Part shown: positions 47,828 through 56,888 of the stretch, one piece after another
Position numbering within the stretch: the stretch's first letter is position 1
How the letters are laid out: every line of letters begins with the position of its first letter
Source of the DNA: Alphaproteobacteria bacterium
GTDB lineage: Bacteria > Pseudomonadota > Alphaproteobacteria > TMED109
Direction: 5' to 3'
DNA: 64,000 bases
NCBI GenBank assembly: GCA_022819905.1
Contig: JAJEGJ010000013.1
Location: 1 to 64,000 of the forward strand
Position numbers and translations under genes: made by a program
The notes under the pieces: generated by a model
What the model was told of the DNA's origin: nothing
The model's database searches: none
What the model saw: only the letters and a program-made list of their open reading frames with translations

Positions 47828-48961
47828 CTACGGCAGGTGCGCGCCGGTCCGTACTTTCGCTTCCAGGTACTCCCGATTTTGCGGAGTGGGCTCGAACCGG
47901 TGGCGCACGCGTTCGACGACCCGGATCCCGAACCGGGTCAGCGCGGCGATTTTTTCCGGGTTGTTGGTCAGCAGGCGCACCCGCGTGACCCCGAGCTGGC
48001 GCAGGATTTCCGCTGCGACGCGATAGTGACGTTCATCGTCGGCGAATCCGAGCACCGAGTTCGCGGCATACGTGTCGAGTCCATCATCCTGCAGCGTGTA
48101 TGCCCGCAGCTTGTTGACCAGACCAATGCCGCGACCTTCCTGCGCAAGGTAGACCAGGACGCCGCTGCCGGCCTCCGCGATGGCCGAGAGGGCGCCCCGC
48201 AGCTGATCGCCGCAGTCGCAGCGCAACGAGCCGAGGAGGTCCCCGGTGAAACACTGCGAGTGCAGTCGCACCAGAACCGGTGAATCCGGGGTGGGTTCCC
48301 CCACGACGATCGCGATCTGCTCGGTACCGCCGGAAACCGGTCGAAAAGCGATGATGCGGGCGTCTTGCGCCGCCTCCAGCGGGACGTGGGCGCTGCTGAC
48401 CCGACGGAGATTGAAGTCGCCCTCGGCTCCGTAGCGCTGCAGTTCCTGCACGTGCACGGCGAGCAGGTCGCGCTCGATTGCCCACGCGCGCGCCGCTTCG
48501 GGCGGTAGCCCGAGCGGTTTGAGAACGGCTGCCGGAGTCAGGTTGGCATGCTTGGCGAGTTGCACCGAGCCGACCGCAAGATCATCCGCCTCGAGCGTGC
48601 GGTGGAGTTCGAGAGCCGGCACGCCGGATTCAGGATTCGCCAGGGCCTGGACGGTGATGGGCGCGATGTCCGGGCTCAACCGGAACACCACCACCTCCTG
48701 GTCCGTGTCGAGGCCGATGGCGCGGGCGCGCGGGCCGGTAATCACGATGCGCAGGGCCCCGCCCGGCACCCGCGTCATTGCCGCGAACTCGCCTTCTCCC
48801 AGGAACTCGGTGGACCGGGCCACCGCGCATGCGGAGGCCCCTAGCAGGACGACGAGCTGACCTCGTCGGAGGTCGCCGATGGCCCGGTCCACGGCAATGA
48901 CCGAGCGCGGCACGGTGCCGGACAAACGTTCCTGCGACCCTGTCGCATCGGGTTGGGACAT
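47828..48961 (-). CDS. ribA: GTP cyclohydrolase II, with degenerate N-terminal domain
   Basis: A 377-residue protein for the first step of riboflavin synthesis, opening GTP to the diaminopyrimidine. The C-terminal 185 residues are a complete cyclohydrolase II: zinc ligands C237, C248 and C250 in HSQCFTGDLLGSLRCDCGDQ, YLAQEGRGIGLVNKLRAY and RLLTNNPEKIAAL. Residues 1-185 are laid out like a DHBP synthase (RibB) domain but lack its acidic and histidine active-site motifs, so this half is probably inactive. This degenerate fusion is known in several alphaproteobacteria. It is convergent with clpA and divergent from the regulator gene. No FMN riboswitch is evident upstream. Confidence 0.93.
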   Translation of the reverse strand: MSQPDATGSQERLSGTVPRSVIAVDRAIGDLRRGQLVVLLGASACAVARSTEFLGEGEFAAMTRVPGGALRIVITGPRARAIGLDTDQEVVVFRLSPDIAPITVQALANPESGVPALELHRTLEADDLAVGSVQLAKHANLTPAAVLKPLGLPPEAARAWAIERDLLAVHVQELQRYGAEGDFNLRRVSSAHVPLEAAQDARIIAFRPVSGGTEQIAIVVGEPTPDSPVLVRLHSQCFTGDLLGSLRCDCGDQLRGALSAIAEAGSGVLVYLAQEGRGIGLVNKLRAYTLQDDGLDTYAANSVLGFADDERHYRVAAEILRQLGVTRVRLLTNNPEKIAALTRFGIRVVERVRHRFEPTPQNREYLEAKVRTGAHLP

Positions 48962-49089
48962 AGAGAATTCCGGAAGCGCAACGCTTCCTGCGGAGTTGGA
49001 TGAAGCGGAAATGCCGTCAGTATACTGTTTCGATAGCCCAGCCTAGGCGATGGCGGTCGCGAGCGGCGCCGAGGGCAGGAGAGCCATTC

Positions 49090-49827
49090 GTGGACAGCAC
49101 AGCGCGCAAAACCTGGGAAGCCGCACCCCAGGTGCTCATGGTGGAAGATGATGAGGCGCTGCGCGAATCGCTGTCGGAACACCTGTCGTACAGCGGTTTC
49201 AAGATGGTGGCCGTGGCAACCGGTGCGGAAGCGCTCGAACAGGTCCGGGCCCAGCGTTTCGACCTGATTCTGCTGGATGTGCGGCTGCCCGACGCCGACG
49301 GCCGCGACCTATGCCGCCGCATCCTGGAGCTCGGCCGCACGCCGCCGATCATCATGCTCACGGCCGCCGATTCCTCTGCGGATATCGTGCGCGGATTTGA
49401 TTCGGGCGCATATGACTACGTGGTCAAACCGGTGTCTCCCCCGGCACTGGTGGCGCGCATGCGGGCGCATCTGCGCCAGCACGAATTGACCGACGATGCG
49501 GAGTTCGATCTCGGCACCTTCCGGTTCCGTCCTGGCGCCAAGATCCTGATCGATGCGGATGGTCAGCAGGTCCGGTTGACGGAAAAAGAAAACGCGCTGC
49601 TCCGGTGTCTCCTGCGGGCGCGCGCCGAACCTGTTTCCCGCAGCCGGATTCTGGAAGAGGTCTGGGGGTACCATCCGTCCGTACGAAGCCACACGCTGGA
49701 AACCCACATTTCCAGGCTGCGCAAGAAGCTCGAGCCGCGGCCGGACAGCCCGCGCATTCTCGCTACCGCGCCGGACGCCAAGGGGTATCTCCTGATTCGA
49801 AAGGGTTCGGGGCCCGAAGCGGACTGA
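49090..49827 (+). CDS. OmpR/PhoB-type response regulator, orphan
   Basis: A 245-residue two-component response regulator. The receiver domain has the acidic pocket ED-D at 19-21, phosphoacceptor D63 in ILLDVRLPD, T91 and K113 (VVKPVSPP). The C-terminal winged helix (about 145-235) shows LTEKENALLRCLL and HTLETHISRLRKKL. GTG at 49090 has AGGAGA 7 bases upstream. No histidine kinase gene is beside it, so its signal and targets are unknown. It is divergent from ribA. Confidence 0.92.
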   Translation: MDSTARKTWEAAPQVLMVEDDEALRESLSEHLSYSGFKMVAVATGAEALEQVRAQRFDLILLDVRLPDADGRDLCRRILELGRTPPIIMLTAADSSADIVRGFDSGAYDYVVKPVSPPALVARMRAHLRQHELTDDAEFDLGTFRFRPGAKILIDADGQQVRLTEKENALLRCLLRARAEPVSRSRILEEVWGYHPSVRSHTLETHISRLRKKLEPRPDSPRILATAPDAKGYLLIRKGSGPEAD

Positions 49828-49832
49828 CCGCT

Positions 49833-50987
49833 TCAATCCTGCCGGCAGTCGTCCTGGCGAAAGGGTGAGAACTGGGTCCGAATCGCGTCGATCTCCAGCC
49901 GCACCGCCCGGGTCTCCTGCTGCAGGGCCTGGGCGACCGCATCCCGAAATTGCGGATGGCGGATCCAGTGCGCGCTGTACGTGGGAACCGGGAGATAGCC
50001 CCGCTGGATCTTGTGCGGTCCCTGGGCGCCGGCCTCGACACTGTGCAGACCGTGCTCGATGGCGTAGTCGATGGCCTGGTAGTAGCACAGCTCGAAATGC
50101 AGGAACGCCTGGTATTCGGAGCAGCCCCAGTAGCGCCCGAACAGGGTGTCCGGACCGGCAATGTGCAGGGCCCCGGCAATTGGCGTGTTCCCCGCCTGGG
50201 CGAGAATCAGGATCACCTGGTCGCCCAGCGCGGCGCCCAGCCGGGGAAAGAAGTCTGCGGTCAGGTAGGGATGTCCCCACTTGCGGTTGCCGGTGTCCTC
50301 GTAGAAACGGAACATCGTGTCCCAGTCGTCGGGGCCGATTGCGTCGCCCTGCAGGCGAACGATGTCGATCCCGCTGTCCGTGACCGCACGCCGCTCGCGG
50401 CGGATCGATTTCCGTTTTCGCGCGCTGAGGTCAGCGAGGAACGCGTCAAACGATTCATAGCTCCGGTTGACCCAGTGGAACTGCTCTCCGGTCCGGGCCA
50501 GAAAGCCGACCTGGCTGAGTTGCCGGCATTCGCTTTCCGTCGGAAAGGTGACATGGAGGGATGACACGCCGGTCTGTTCGGCCACCGACACCAGGCCTTC
50601 GAGCAGGGCGGGCCGGGCGCCCCGGCTGGCATCGGGCCGCACGAGCAGCCTCGGTCCCGTGACCGGAGAGAACGGCACCGCCACCTGCAGCTTCGGGTAG
50701 TACCTGCCACCGGCCTCCGTGAACGCATGGGCCCAGCCCTGGTCGAACACGTATTCGCCCTGCGAATGACTCTTCGCGTACATGGGTGCGCAGCCCTCGA
50801 TGACGCCGTCGGCGCCCTCGAGCACCACGTGGAAGGGCATCCAGCCGGTTTCCGCCGTGGCCGACCCGGATTCCTCCAACGCCCGCAGGAAACCGTGCCG
50901 CACGAAGGGGTTGTCGGCACCGGCGCACGCATTCCAGGCGGCGGCAGGGATCTCCGAAATTCGTTCGACGGTACGGGCCGTGAACAC
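49833..50987 (-). CDS. PF04339-type acyltransferase-like protein (DUF482)
   Basis: A 384-residue member of the family annotated as peptidogalycan biosynthesis/recognition, related to the GNAT and FemAB folds. Recognisable segments are NPFVRHGFLRALEESGSA, ARKRKSIRRERR, the HPYLTADFFPRLGAAL stretch and GRYWGCSEYQAFLHFELCYYQAIDYAIEHGL near the C-terminus with GAQGPHKIQRGYLPV. The real substrate of this family is not established. It lies 3 bases downstream of the RidA-family gene, a pairing seen in other alphaproteobacteria, and is convergent with the regulator gene. Confidence 0.88.
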   Translation of the reverse strand: MFTARTVERISEIPAAAWNACAGADNPFVRHGFLRALEESGSATAETGWMPFHVVLEGADGVIEGCAPMYAKSHSQGEYVFDQGWAHAFTEAGGRYYPKLQVAVPFSPVTGPRLLVRPDASRGARPALLEGLVSVAEQTGVSSLHVTFPTESECRQLSQVGFLARTGEQFHWVNRSYESFDAFLADLSARKRKSIRRERRAVTDSGIDIVRLQGDAIGPDDWDTMFRFYEDTGNRKWGHPYLTADFFPRLGAALGDQVILILAQAGNTPIAGALHIAGPDTLFGRYWGCSEYQAFLHFELCYYQAIDYAIEHGLHSVEAGAQGPHKIQRGYLPVPTYSAHWIRHPQFRDAVAQALQQETRAVRLEIDAIRTQFSPFRQDDCRQD

Positions 50988-50990
50988 CGA

Positions 50991-51455
50991 TCAGACGATT
51001 TCGAAGACGGCGTCGATCTCGACGGTGACGTTGCGCGGCAGCGCGTTCGCCCCGACCGCGAACCGAGCGTGACGGCCGGCTTCGCCGAATACCGCGAGCA
51101 TCACGTCGGAGGCGCTGTTGGCGACCTCCGGCTGCCGGTCAAAGTCCTCCACGCACTGAACGAACACGCCGAGCTTCACGCACCGCCGCACCCGGTCGAG
51201 ATCTCCGTCGAGAGCGGCACGCAAGGCGGCAAGAATATTGAGTGCGCACGTTTTCGCGGCCTCACGCGCCGTGTCCTCGTTCACGTCCCGCCCGACAGTC
51301 CCGGTGAATCGAATCTCCCCGTCGACGGCAGGTATCTGGCCCGCGACGTATGCCATTCCGGATGCGAGGACGACCGGCACGTAGCTGCCACCGGGTGCCG
51401 GAGCGTTGGGCAGCGTGATTCCGAGTTCGTGAAGTCGGTCGTCGATCGTCGGCAT
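50991..51455 (-). CDS. RidA/YjgF family protein
   Basis: A 154-residue member of the RidA superfamily, whose best-known members hydrolyse reactive enamine and imine intermediates. It shows GMAYVAGQIPAVDGEIRFTG, then AKTCALNILAALRAALDGDLDRV and a VEIDAVFEIV C-terminus. The active-site arginine of true RidA (in the segment R-x-A-V) may correspond to the arginine in GRHARFAVG. It probably belongs to the longer alphaproteobacterial subgroup of unknown specificity. It is the first gene of a two-gene minus-strand unit. Confidence 0.92.
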   Translation of the reverse strand: MPTIDDRLHELGITLPNAPAPGGSYVPVVLASGMAYVAGQIPAVDGEIRFTGTVGRDVNEDTAREAAKTCALNILAALRAALDGDLDRVRRCVKLGVFVQCVEDFDRQPEVANSASDVMLAVFGEAGRHARFAVGANALPRNVTVEIDAVFEIV

Positions 51456-51846
51456 GGTGGGCTCCCGGCAGCGGTAAGAATGTGCAAAGGGCCCATTCTA
51501 TCCACGCCGACCGCGACATTGAGAACTGCAGTGCGACCGACCGTACGTAGCTCCCGAGCGTATCGGCAGGCGTGGTCGGCGACCGCGTGCGGCCGGTCCG
51601 GCCTTCCGGCGAGCGCCGCGCTGCGCATCCCGTACGAAGGTGGCGCCGGGGGACGGGGAAGGCGCGCCCGCTCCCGGTGCCGGCACCGCAGTTGAAGCGC
51701 TTCGCGCCCGCGCTAAAACCTTTGCCGCCGTTGCGGTAGGATGCTGAGCATACGTGACGGTTATCACTAGGTTAGGTCGAGCGGTGCCTGAATCCACTTG
51801 CTGTCAGGGACGCGAACCGACGCCATTGCGGTGGGCGCGGACGCGC
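51456..51846. other. Divergent intergenic region between the RidA gene and eipB
   Basis: About 390 bases with no secure gene, depending on the eipB start. It must contain the promoters of both divergent genes; I could not choose hexamers with confidence. The frames that cross it on the minus strand are out-of-frame extensions of the RidA gene region. Confidence 0.4.
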
Positions 51847-52653
51847 GTGCCATCCGTACGACGGTTGTTGATGCTGGCCATGCCGGTGGTGGTCTTCCTC
51901 GGCGCGGACGCTGCAGCCGCGGCAGCGCAGGTGGTGCCGCATCGAGCTGAGTATCGGATCACGTTGGACCAGGTTCGGACCGGAGCCATGGTGACCGCCA
52001 TGACCGGGAAACTGGGGTTCGAGTGGCGCGACGTCTGCGACGGCTGGGCCGTCAATCAGCGGTTCGGCATCCACTTCACCGATACGCACGGGCGGCAACA
52101 CTGGTCCGACCGCCGATACCTGACGTGGGAAGCCAAGGACGGCCGCGCATTTCGCTTCTCGATTCGGGCGGTGCGGGACGATGTCGTGATCGAGGAGGCG
52201 GAGGGGCAGGCGGTTCTGCACGGTGACGGTTCGGGCGGCGAAATCCTGTTCAAGCTGCCGTCGGCCTATCGGGCCGCACTGCCCGAAGGCACGATGTTTC
52301 CGTCCTCCCATTTCCTGCGCATCCTGGAGGATCTCAGGTCACCCGGAGGCCCGCGGGCCGACGTCGTGTTTTCAGGGTCGGAAGAGGACGGCCTGCAGCG
52401 CGTCAATACCTTCTTTGGCTCGGAGATCGGCCCTGGCGCGGAGGCGCCGGGTTCCGGCCTGGCCGATCTGTTCGGTCGCCATGTCCGGATCGGCTACTTT
52501 CCCTATTTCGACAGGGACTTGCATGCCGATTATGAAGTGATCCTTCAGGTGAGGGAAAACGGAGTCCTCGATCGATTCGTGATCGACTACACCGACTTCA
52601 GCATCAAGGGCGTGCTCAACCAGTGGGTGAAGATCCAGCCGGCGAACTGCTGA
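51847..52653 (+). CDS. eipB: EipB family periplasmic cell-envelope integrity protein (DUF1849)
   Basis: A secreted beta-spiral protein; the Brucella member is needed for envelope integrity. Residues 5-28 form a signal peptide ending in AAAAAAQ. The mature part shows the family pattern: HRAEYRITLDQVRTGAMVTAMTG, W-V-x-Q in GWAVNQRF, and two lone cysteines, C64 (RDVCDGW) and the C-terminal C268 (ANC), which match the conserved disulfide of EipB. The start is uncertain: GTG 51847 gives a normal signal peptide and 268 residues, ATG 51871 is shorter, and GTG 51754 would put about 31 residues before it. Confidence 0.88.
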   Translation: MPSVRRLLMLAMPVVVFLGADAAAAAAQVVPHRAEYRITLDQVRTGAMVTAMTGKLGFEWRDVCDGWAVNQRFGIHFTDTHGRQHWSDRRYLTWEAKDGRAFRFSIRAVRDDVVIEEAEGQAVLHGDGSGGEILFKLPSAYRAALPEGTMFPSSHFLRILEDLRSPGGPRADVVFSGSEEDGLQRVNTFFGSEIGPGAEAPGSGLADLFGRHVRIGYFPYFDRDLHADYEVILQVRENGVLDRFVIDYTDFSIKGVLNQWVKIQPANC

Positions 52654-52684
52654 TTGGCGACTCGCCGCGGCCGAACCGGCGCGG

Positions 52685-52864
52685 CTACTTGATCTTCGTT
52701 TCCTTGAACAGCACGTGCTTTTTTGCCACCGGATCGTACTTCTTCAGTTCAAGCTTTTCCTTGCGCGTGCCGGCTCTGGTGCGCTGGGTCTTGCGCGTCA
52801 CGTAGAAGTAGCCCGTGTCCGCGGTGCTCATGAGGCGAATCTTGTCAGAAACCGTCTTGGCCAT
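52685..52864 (-). CDS. rpmG: 50S ribosomal protein L33
   Basis: A 59-residue L33 of the large-subunit E site, too short for many gene finders. It begins [18 protein letters not shown] and ends [18 protein letters not shown], matching the cysteine-free alphaproteobacterial L33. An AGGA box lies just upstream of the ATG at 52864. In relatives it lies downstream of rnr on the same strand, as here, but an SDR-NIPSNAP pair is now between them. Confidence 0.95.
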   Translation of the reverse strand: MAKTVSDKIRLMSTADTGYFYVTRKTQRTRAGTRKEKLELKKYDPVAKKHVLFKETKIK

Positions 52865-53197
52865 GGCCTGTCCTTCGTGCCGGAGCGAGAGACCGCAGGG
52901 AAACCGATTTTTCCTGCCGTGTCAATTGCGGGGCAGGCGTCGGTAGCGGTGACGCTGGACGCGACCTGCACGCAGGCTCAACGCCTTTGAGCCCGCACGG
53001 CTGGCCAGAGATCGCCGTTGACCTACCGTCCAACGGTGGAAGAGTCGCGTCAGGCGACAATCGGCGCGCCGGGAGGAACTCGTCGTCGACCGCCAGCATC
53101 TTGGCGTGGTGCCACTGCAGAACGGCGGACCTGGACATGGTTATGCTCAACGGCCGTTTTCCGAAGTGCACTCCGGTGATAGCAAGGAGATCCCGAC
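52865..53197. other. Divergent intergenic region between rpmG and the SDR gene
   Basis: 333 bases with no credible gene; the short frames crossing it have no family resemblance. It should carry divergent promoters for rpmG and the SDR gene, which I cannot assign. Confidence 0.4.
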
Positions 53198-53941
53198 ATG
53201 ACTTCAACTTCGGCCACGAAGGTGGCGGTGGTGCTAGGCGTGGGGGCAGCAAGGGGAACGGGGGCAGCCGTTGCACGCCGCATCGCCCGTGAAGGCGAGC
53301 ATCGGGTTGTGATCGGCGGCCGGACCACGGAGCGTCTGGACGCGCTCGTCCGGGAAGCCGAGTCGCACGGAGAACTGCTGACGGCCGTGACGACCGATGT
53401 CACCGACCCCGCTTCCATTCGGGCCGCATTTGACACCGCTGAAGCACTGGGACCCGTCGATTTCGTCGTCTACAACGCGGGGCCGAACCGCATGATTCCG
53501 TTTCTCGACCTCGACGTCGCGACCGTTGAGGAATTCTGGCGAGTCAGCTGCCTTGGCGGTTTCGTTACCTTGCAGGAGGGAATCCGACGCATGCTGCCGC
53601 GACAGAGCGGCACCATCATCTGTACCGGCGCGACCGGATCTTGGCGGGGCGGTGCCAGGTTCGGACATTTCGGTGCCGCGAAGTCGGGCCTGCGCATGTT
53701 CGTCCAGGCGGCCGCCCGTGAGTTCGGACCTCAGGGTCTGCACATCGCGCATGTCGTGATCGACGGCAGCATTGACGGGGAACGCATTCGCACCGTCGCT
53801 CCCGATCGTGTGAAGGCCAAGGGAGAGGACGGCCTTCTCGCCATCGACGGGATCGCCGACATGTACTGGCACATCTACCGCCAGCCCCGGTCGACCTGGA
53901 CGCTGGAAGTCGATCTCCGTCCGTTCAAAGAGCCCTTTTAG
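53198..53941 (+). CDS. Short-chain dehydrogenase/reductase with Phe at the catalytic Tyr
   Basis: A 247-residue SDR fold. The nucleotide-binding GVGAARGTG is at 14-22, DVTDP at 67-71 and NAG at 93-95. The active-site segment reads FGHFGAAKSG: lysine K162 is kept, but the catalytic tyrosine position is F158, and the preceding serine position appears to be threonine (T146 in TGATGS). A subfamily of SDRs with F-x3-K followed by HVVIDG is known to me, so this is probably inherited rather than damage. Classical hydride transfer would be impaired. It is followed after 39 bases by the NIPSNAP gene. Confidence 0.88.
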   Translation: MTSTSATKVAVVLGVGAARGTGAAVARRIAREGEHRVVIGGRTTERLDALVREAESHGELLTAVTTDVTDPASIRAAFDTAEALGPVDFVVYNAGPNRMIPFLDLDVATVEEFWRVSCLGGFVTLQEGIRRMLPRQSGTIICTGATGSWRGGARFGHFGAAKSGLRMFVQAAAREFGPQGLHIAHVVIDGSIDGERIRTVAPDRVKAKGEDGLLAIDGIADMYWHIYRQPRSTWTLEVDLRPFKEPF

Positions 53942-53980
53942 CCGCGGCCCTGTCCGCACCCCATCCTGGAGACCAGCCCG

Positions 53981-54619
53981 ATGATTCATGAACTCAGAAT
54001 GTACACGTGCCGCCCGGGGACGGCCCCCAAAGTGATCGAGGCCAGCGGGACCGTCGGTCAGCGCATCCGAAACGGCGACACGTACGGACGGCTGGAGGGG
54101 CACTTCGGAAGCGAGATCGGTGGCCTCAACCAGTACGTGCATCTGTGGAGCTACGCGGACGTCGGCGAACTGGTCCGCCTCCGCGGCGAATTGGGGCAGC
54201 TGGAGGCTTGGCGGACTGAGTTCGTGCCCTTGGTTGCACCGCACATTCTTACGCAGACGGTACGGGTGCTGCGCCCGGCGCGGGACCTCCGCACCCCCGA
54301 TACGGACGGCAACATCTACGAGCTTCGGGTGTATCGGCTGAAGCCCGGGCGTGCTGCGTGCTGGGCTGAACGCATGTTGGCGGCATTTCCGGCCCGCGAG
54401 AAGTACTCGATGAACGTCGGCCTCTGGACGACGGTGTTCCCAGACCCCAACGAGGTCATTCACCTTTGGGCGTACTCGAGTTTCGAGGAACGTGCCAAGG
54501 CGCGCGCCGGTTCCCAGGCTGATCCCGAGTGGAAAGCGTTCCTGGCGGAGGCGCTGCCGGACATCGAGGACATGACCTCCACCATCCTGCTTCCCTCAGC
54601 GTATTCGCCTCGGAAGTAG
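53981..54619 (+). CDS. NIPSNAP family protein
   Basis: A 212-residue protein made of two NIPSNAP (dimeric alpha-beta barrel) repeats, about 1-100 and 107-208. Each begins with the typical IHELRMYTCRPGTAPK or IYELRVYRLKPGRA and ends in a V-H-L-W strand (YVHLWSYAD, VIHLWAYSS). The biochemical role of bacterial members is unclear; they are often found in catabolic clusters. Translation with the SDR gene is probably coordinated. It converges on rnr. Confidence 0.9.
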   Translation: MIHELRMYTCRPGTAPKVIEASGTVGQRIRNGDTYGRLEGHFGSEIGGLNQYVHLWSYADVGELVRLRGELGQLEAWRTEFVPLVAPHILTQTVRVLRPARDLRTPDTDGNIYELRVYRLKPGRAACWAERMLAAFPAREKYSMNVGLWTTVFPDPNEVIHLWAYSSFEERAKARAGSQADPEWKAFLAEALPDIEDMTSTILLPSAYSPRK

Positions 54620-54760
54620 GTTCGTCTGAGGGCCCCGAGCCGTTCCCGGCCGCGCGGTGGGGTCGGGCGGCCGCGGTGGCCACCGGGTCAAGGAGTCTGT
54701 TCGCTCACCGGAACCGGGCTGCACGGGTGGTTGGCGCCGGACCCGTGCGGTGCCCGGCAA

Positions 54761-56866
54761 TCAGAGCGAACCGGTTTCACGCACGCGGTAGAAGGCGACG
54801 CGCCCCCGTATCGGATCGGTGTCCGCAAGCCGCACCGTGATCGCGTCGCCCGGCCGGAACGTTTCTCCGGTGCGTTCGCTGCTGATCTGACGGGCCCGAG
54901 CATCGAATCGGAAGTACCCTTCACCGAGACCAGACATCGGCAACAATCCTTCGATGCCGTTCTCGTCGAGCCGGACAAATGCTCCGAAGCGCTCGATGCT
55001 GACAATCCGGCCGTGCAAGCTCGCCGCCGACATCCGCCGCAGGAACCGGCTTGCATACCGCTGGCAGGCCTCGCGTTCGGCGGCAACGGCCCGTCGTTCG
55101 GATAACGAGAGGTCCCGGCCAAGCGTCCAGAGCTCGTCCTCGCCGGCAGGTGCCTGCCGCTCAGGTTCGAGGGTGGCAAGTAGCGACCGATGGACGGAAA
55201 GGTCGCTGTACCGCCGGATCGGCGACGTAAAGTGCGTGTAGCACTGCAGCCCGAGCCCGAAATGGCCGATGTTTTCGGGGCTGTATTCCGCCTGGGTTTG
55301 CGCCCGCAATACCGCCAGGTGAACCGCTTCTTCGTTTTGTGCGCCGCGCGCACCTTCCAGGACATCGTTGAAGCGTCGGGGGTTCGCCCTACCCGTCATG
55401 GTTCGCCATCGTCCGGTCAGGGCGCGCAGGTCGTCCTGCAGTGACCGTAGGCTGGTGGAACGGGGCTCCCCGTGGACCCGGTAGAGAAACGGAACCGCAT
55501 GTCGGGCCAGGTGCCGGGCCACCGCCGTGTTGGCCAGGACCATGAACTCTTCGATCAGGCGATGCGAGTCGAGGGGGCGGACAGCCGCGATGCTGTCGGG
55601 TTCTCCGGTGGCCGGGTCGAGCGTAATGCGGTGTTCGGGGGAACTGAGGTCAAGGGCGCCCCGACGGTTCCGGGCCGCACGAAGGACGCGATAGGCGCCA
55701 TACAGTGCAGCGACGTCCTCTCGGTCGATGCCAGGGACCGGCGCATCGTGTCGCGCCGCCTCGTCCAGGCCTTCGTAGGTGAGGCGGGCGCGCGAACGAA
55801 TCAATGCGCGGGTAAATGCCGCTCGTACCAGTTCCCCGCGAGGGCCGATCTCCAGTTCGGCAACGATCGCGCCGCGTTCACAGCGGGGCGCCAGCGAGCA
55901 CCAGCCGTTCGAAAGGCTGGCGGGCAGCATCGGCAGGACGTGCCCCGGAAAGTAGACCGAGTTCCCCCGCATTTGCGCGGCCCGGTCGAGGGCGCCCCCC
56001 GGGCGCACGTAGTGGGCGACGTCGGCAATAGCTACGTGGATCCGGAACCCGCCTTCGGGTCCGGCCGCCGCCGCCACCGCGTCATCAAAGTCCCTGGCGT
56101 CGTCACCGTCGATGGTGACGAACGGCAGTCCGGTCAGATCTGTTCGCGCATGATCCGTGGGGGGCCCGCATGCCGCGGCCTCCCGTTCCGCATCCGCGTC
56201 GAAACGCGTCGGAATTTCGTGGCGTGCGGCCACCATCAACGGGATACACCGCGGATCGTCCAGCGTTCCGATCCGTTCGAGGACTTTGGCTTGACCACCC
56301 GCTCCGCGAGGACTCGCGCAGTAGACCACGTCGCCGATACCGACGGTTTCGCTGGCCTGGAATCGATACGTAGTGTCGGGTTTCGCGGCGCAATCCTCGA
56401 CTCGAAGGCCGCCGCCGAGGTTCGGCACGACGACTCCGACGAACGTCTCTCGACGCCCCGGGAGGCGGGCCACGATGTGCCCCGTACGGGACGAACCGTG
56501 CGCCGTGTCCAGACGAATCAGTACACGGTCGCCGACGCCGCTGGCGTGGCGACCGGCGCGTCGTCGCGGAGCCGCTCGGTTCAAGATGATTTCGGCGGGT
56601 CCTGAAGCCGAAGAGACGCTCGGTTTCGCGACGAGATCGCCGTCGCGGGTCACCCTGATCACTTCCGCGACCACCACGCGCGGGTCGGAATGAGGGGCGG
56701 CTGCAGTCCGCTCACGGCGAGACTGGCGGAGGACCTCCTTCAGCAGCCGACGCCCGCCCGGGTCACGGATACCGAACGCACGGGCCAGCTCGCGCAGGTT
56801 CGCCCGGTCAGGATGGGCACGGATCCATGCCCGGAGCGCTTCCTCCGAGAGTCCGTCGCCGTTCAC
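54761..56866 (-). CDS. rnr: Ribonuclease R
   Basis: A 701-residue processive 3'-5' exoribonuclease of the RNB family that degrades structured RNA. A winged-helix start (LSEEALRAWIRAHPDRANLRELARAFGI), cold-shock domains, the RNB core with TIDGDDARDFDDAV (metal-binding aspartates), HYTHFTSPIRRYSDLSVHR in the form CYTHFTSPIRRY, and an S1 domain (LHGRIVSIERFGAFVRLDENGIEGL) are seen in order. The long lysine-rich tail of E. coli RNase R is missing. The GTG at 56866, 22 bases after topA, gives the usual N-terminus. A longer frame to 56962 would overlap topA by 74 bases. Confidence 0.95.
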   Translation of the reverse strand: MNGDGLSEEALRAWIRAHPDRANLRELARAFGIRDPGGRRLLKEVLRQSRRERTAAAPHSDPRVVVAEVIRVTRDGDLVAKPSVSSASGPAEIILNRAAPRRRAGRHASGVGDRVLIRLDTAHGSSRTGHIVARLPGRRETFVGVVVPNLGGGLRVEDCAAKPDTTYRFQASETVGIGDVVYCASPRGAGGQAKVLERIGTLDDPRCIPLMVAARHEIPTRFDADAEREAAACGPPTDHARTDLTGLPFVTIDGDDARDFDDAVAAAAGPEGGFRIHVAIADVAHYVRPGGALDRAAQMRGNSVYFPGHVLPMLPASLSNGWCSLAPRCERGAIVAELEIGPRGELVRAAFTRALIRSRARLTYEGLDEAARHDAPVPGIDREDVAALYGAYRVLRAARNRRGALDLSSPEHRITLDPATGEPDSIAAVRPLDSHRLIEEFMVLANTAVARHLARHAVPFLYRVHGEPRSTSLRSLQDDLRALTGRWRTMTGRANPRRFNDVLEGARGAQNEEAVHLAVLRAQTQAEYSPENIGHFGLGLQCYTHFTSPIRRYSDLSVHRSLLATLEPERQAPAGEDELWTLGRDLSLSERRAVAAEREACQRYASRFLRRMSAASLHGRIVSIERFGAFVRLDENGIEGLLPMSGLGEGYFRFDARARQISSERTGETFRPGDAITVRLADTDPIRGRVAFYRVRETGSL

Positions 56867-56888
56867 GAACCGGTGGACGGGTGCGCGA

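Noticed and set aside
51754..51846. Longer eipB start at GTG 51754
   Set aside because: It would put about 31 polar residues before a normal signal peptide; the internal GTG at 51847 gives the family's usual layout. It cannot be fully excluded.
52715..52990. Plus-strand frame over rpmG
   Set aside because: It is antisense to a clear L33 gene and has no motif of its own.
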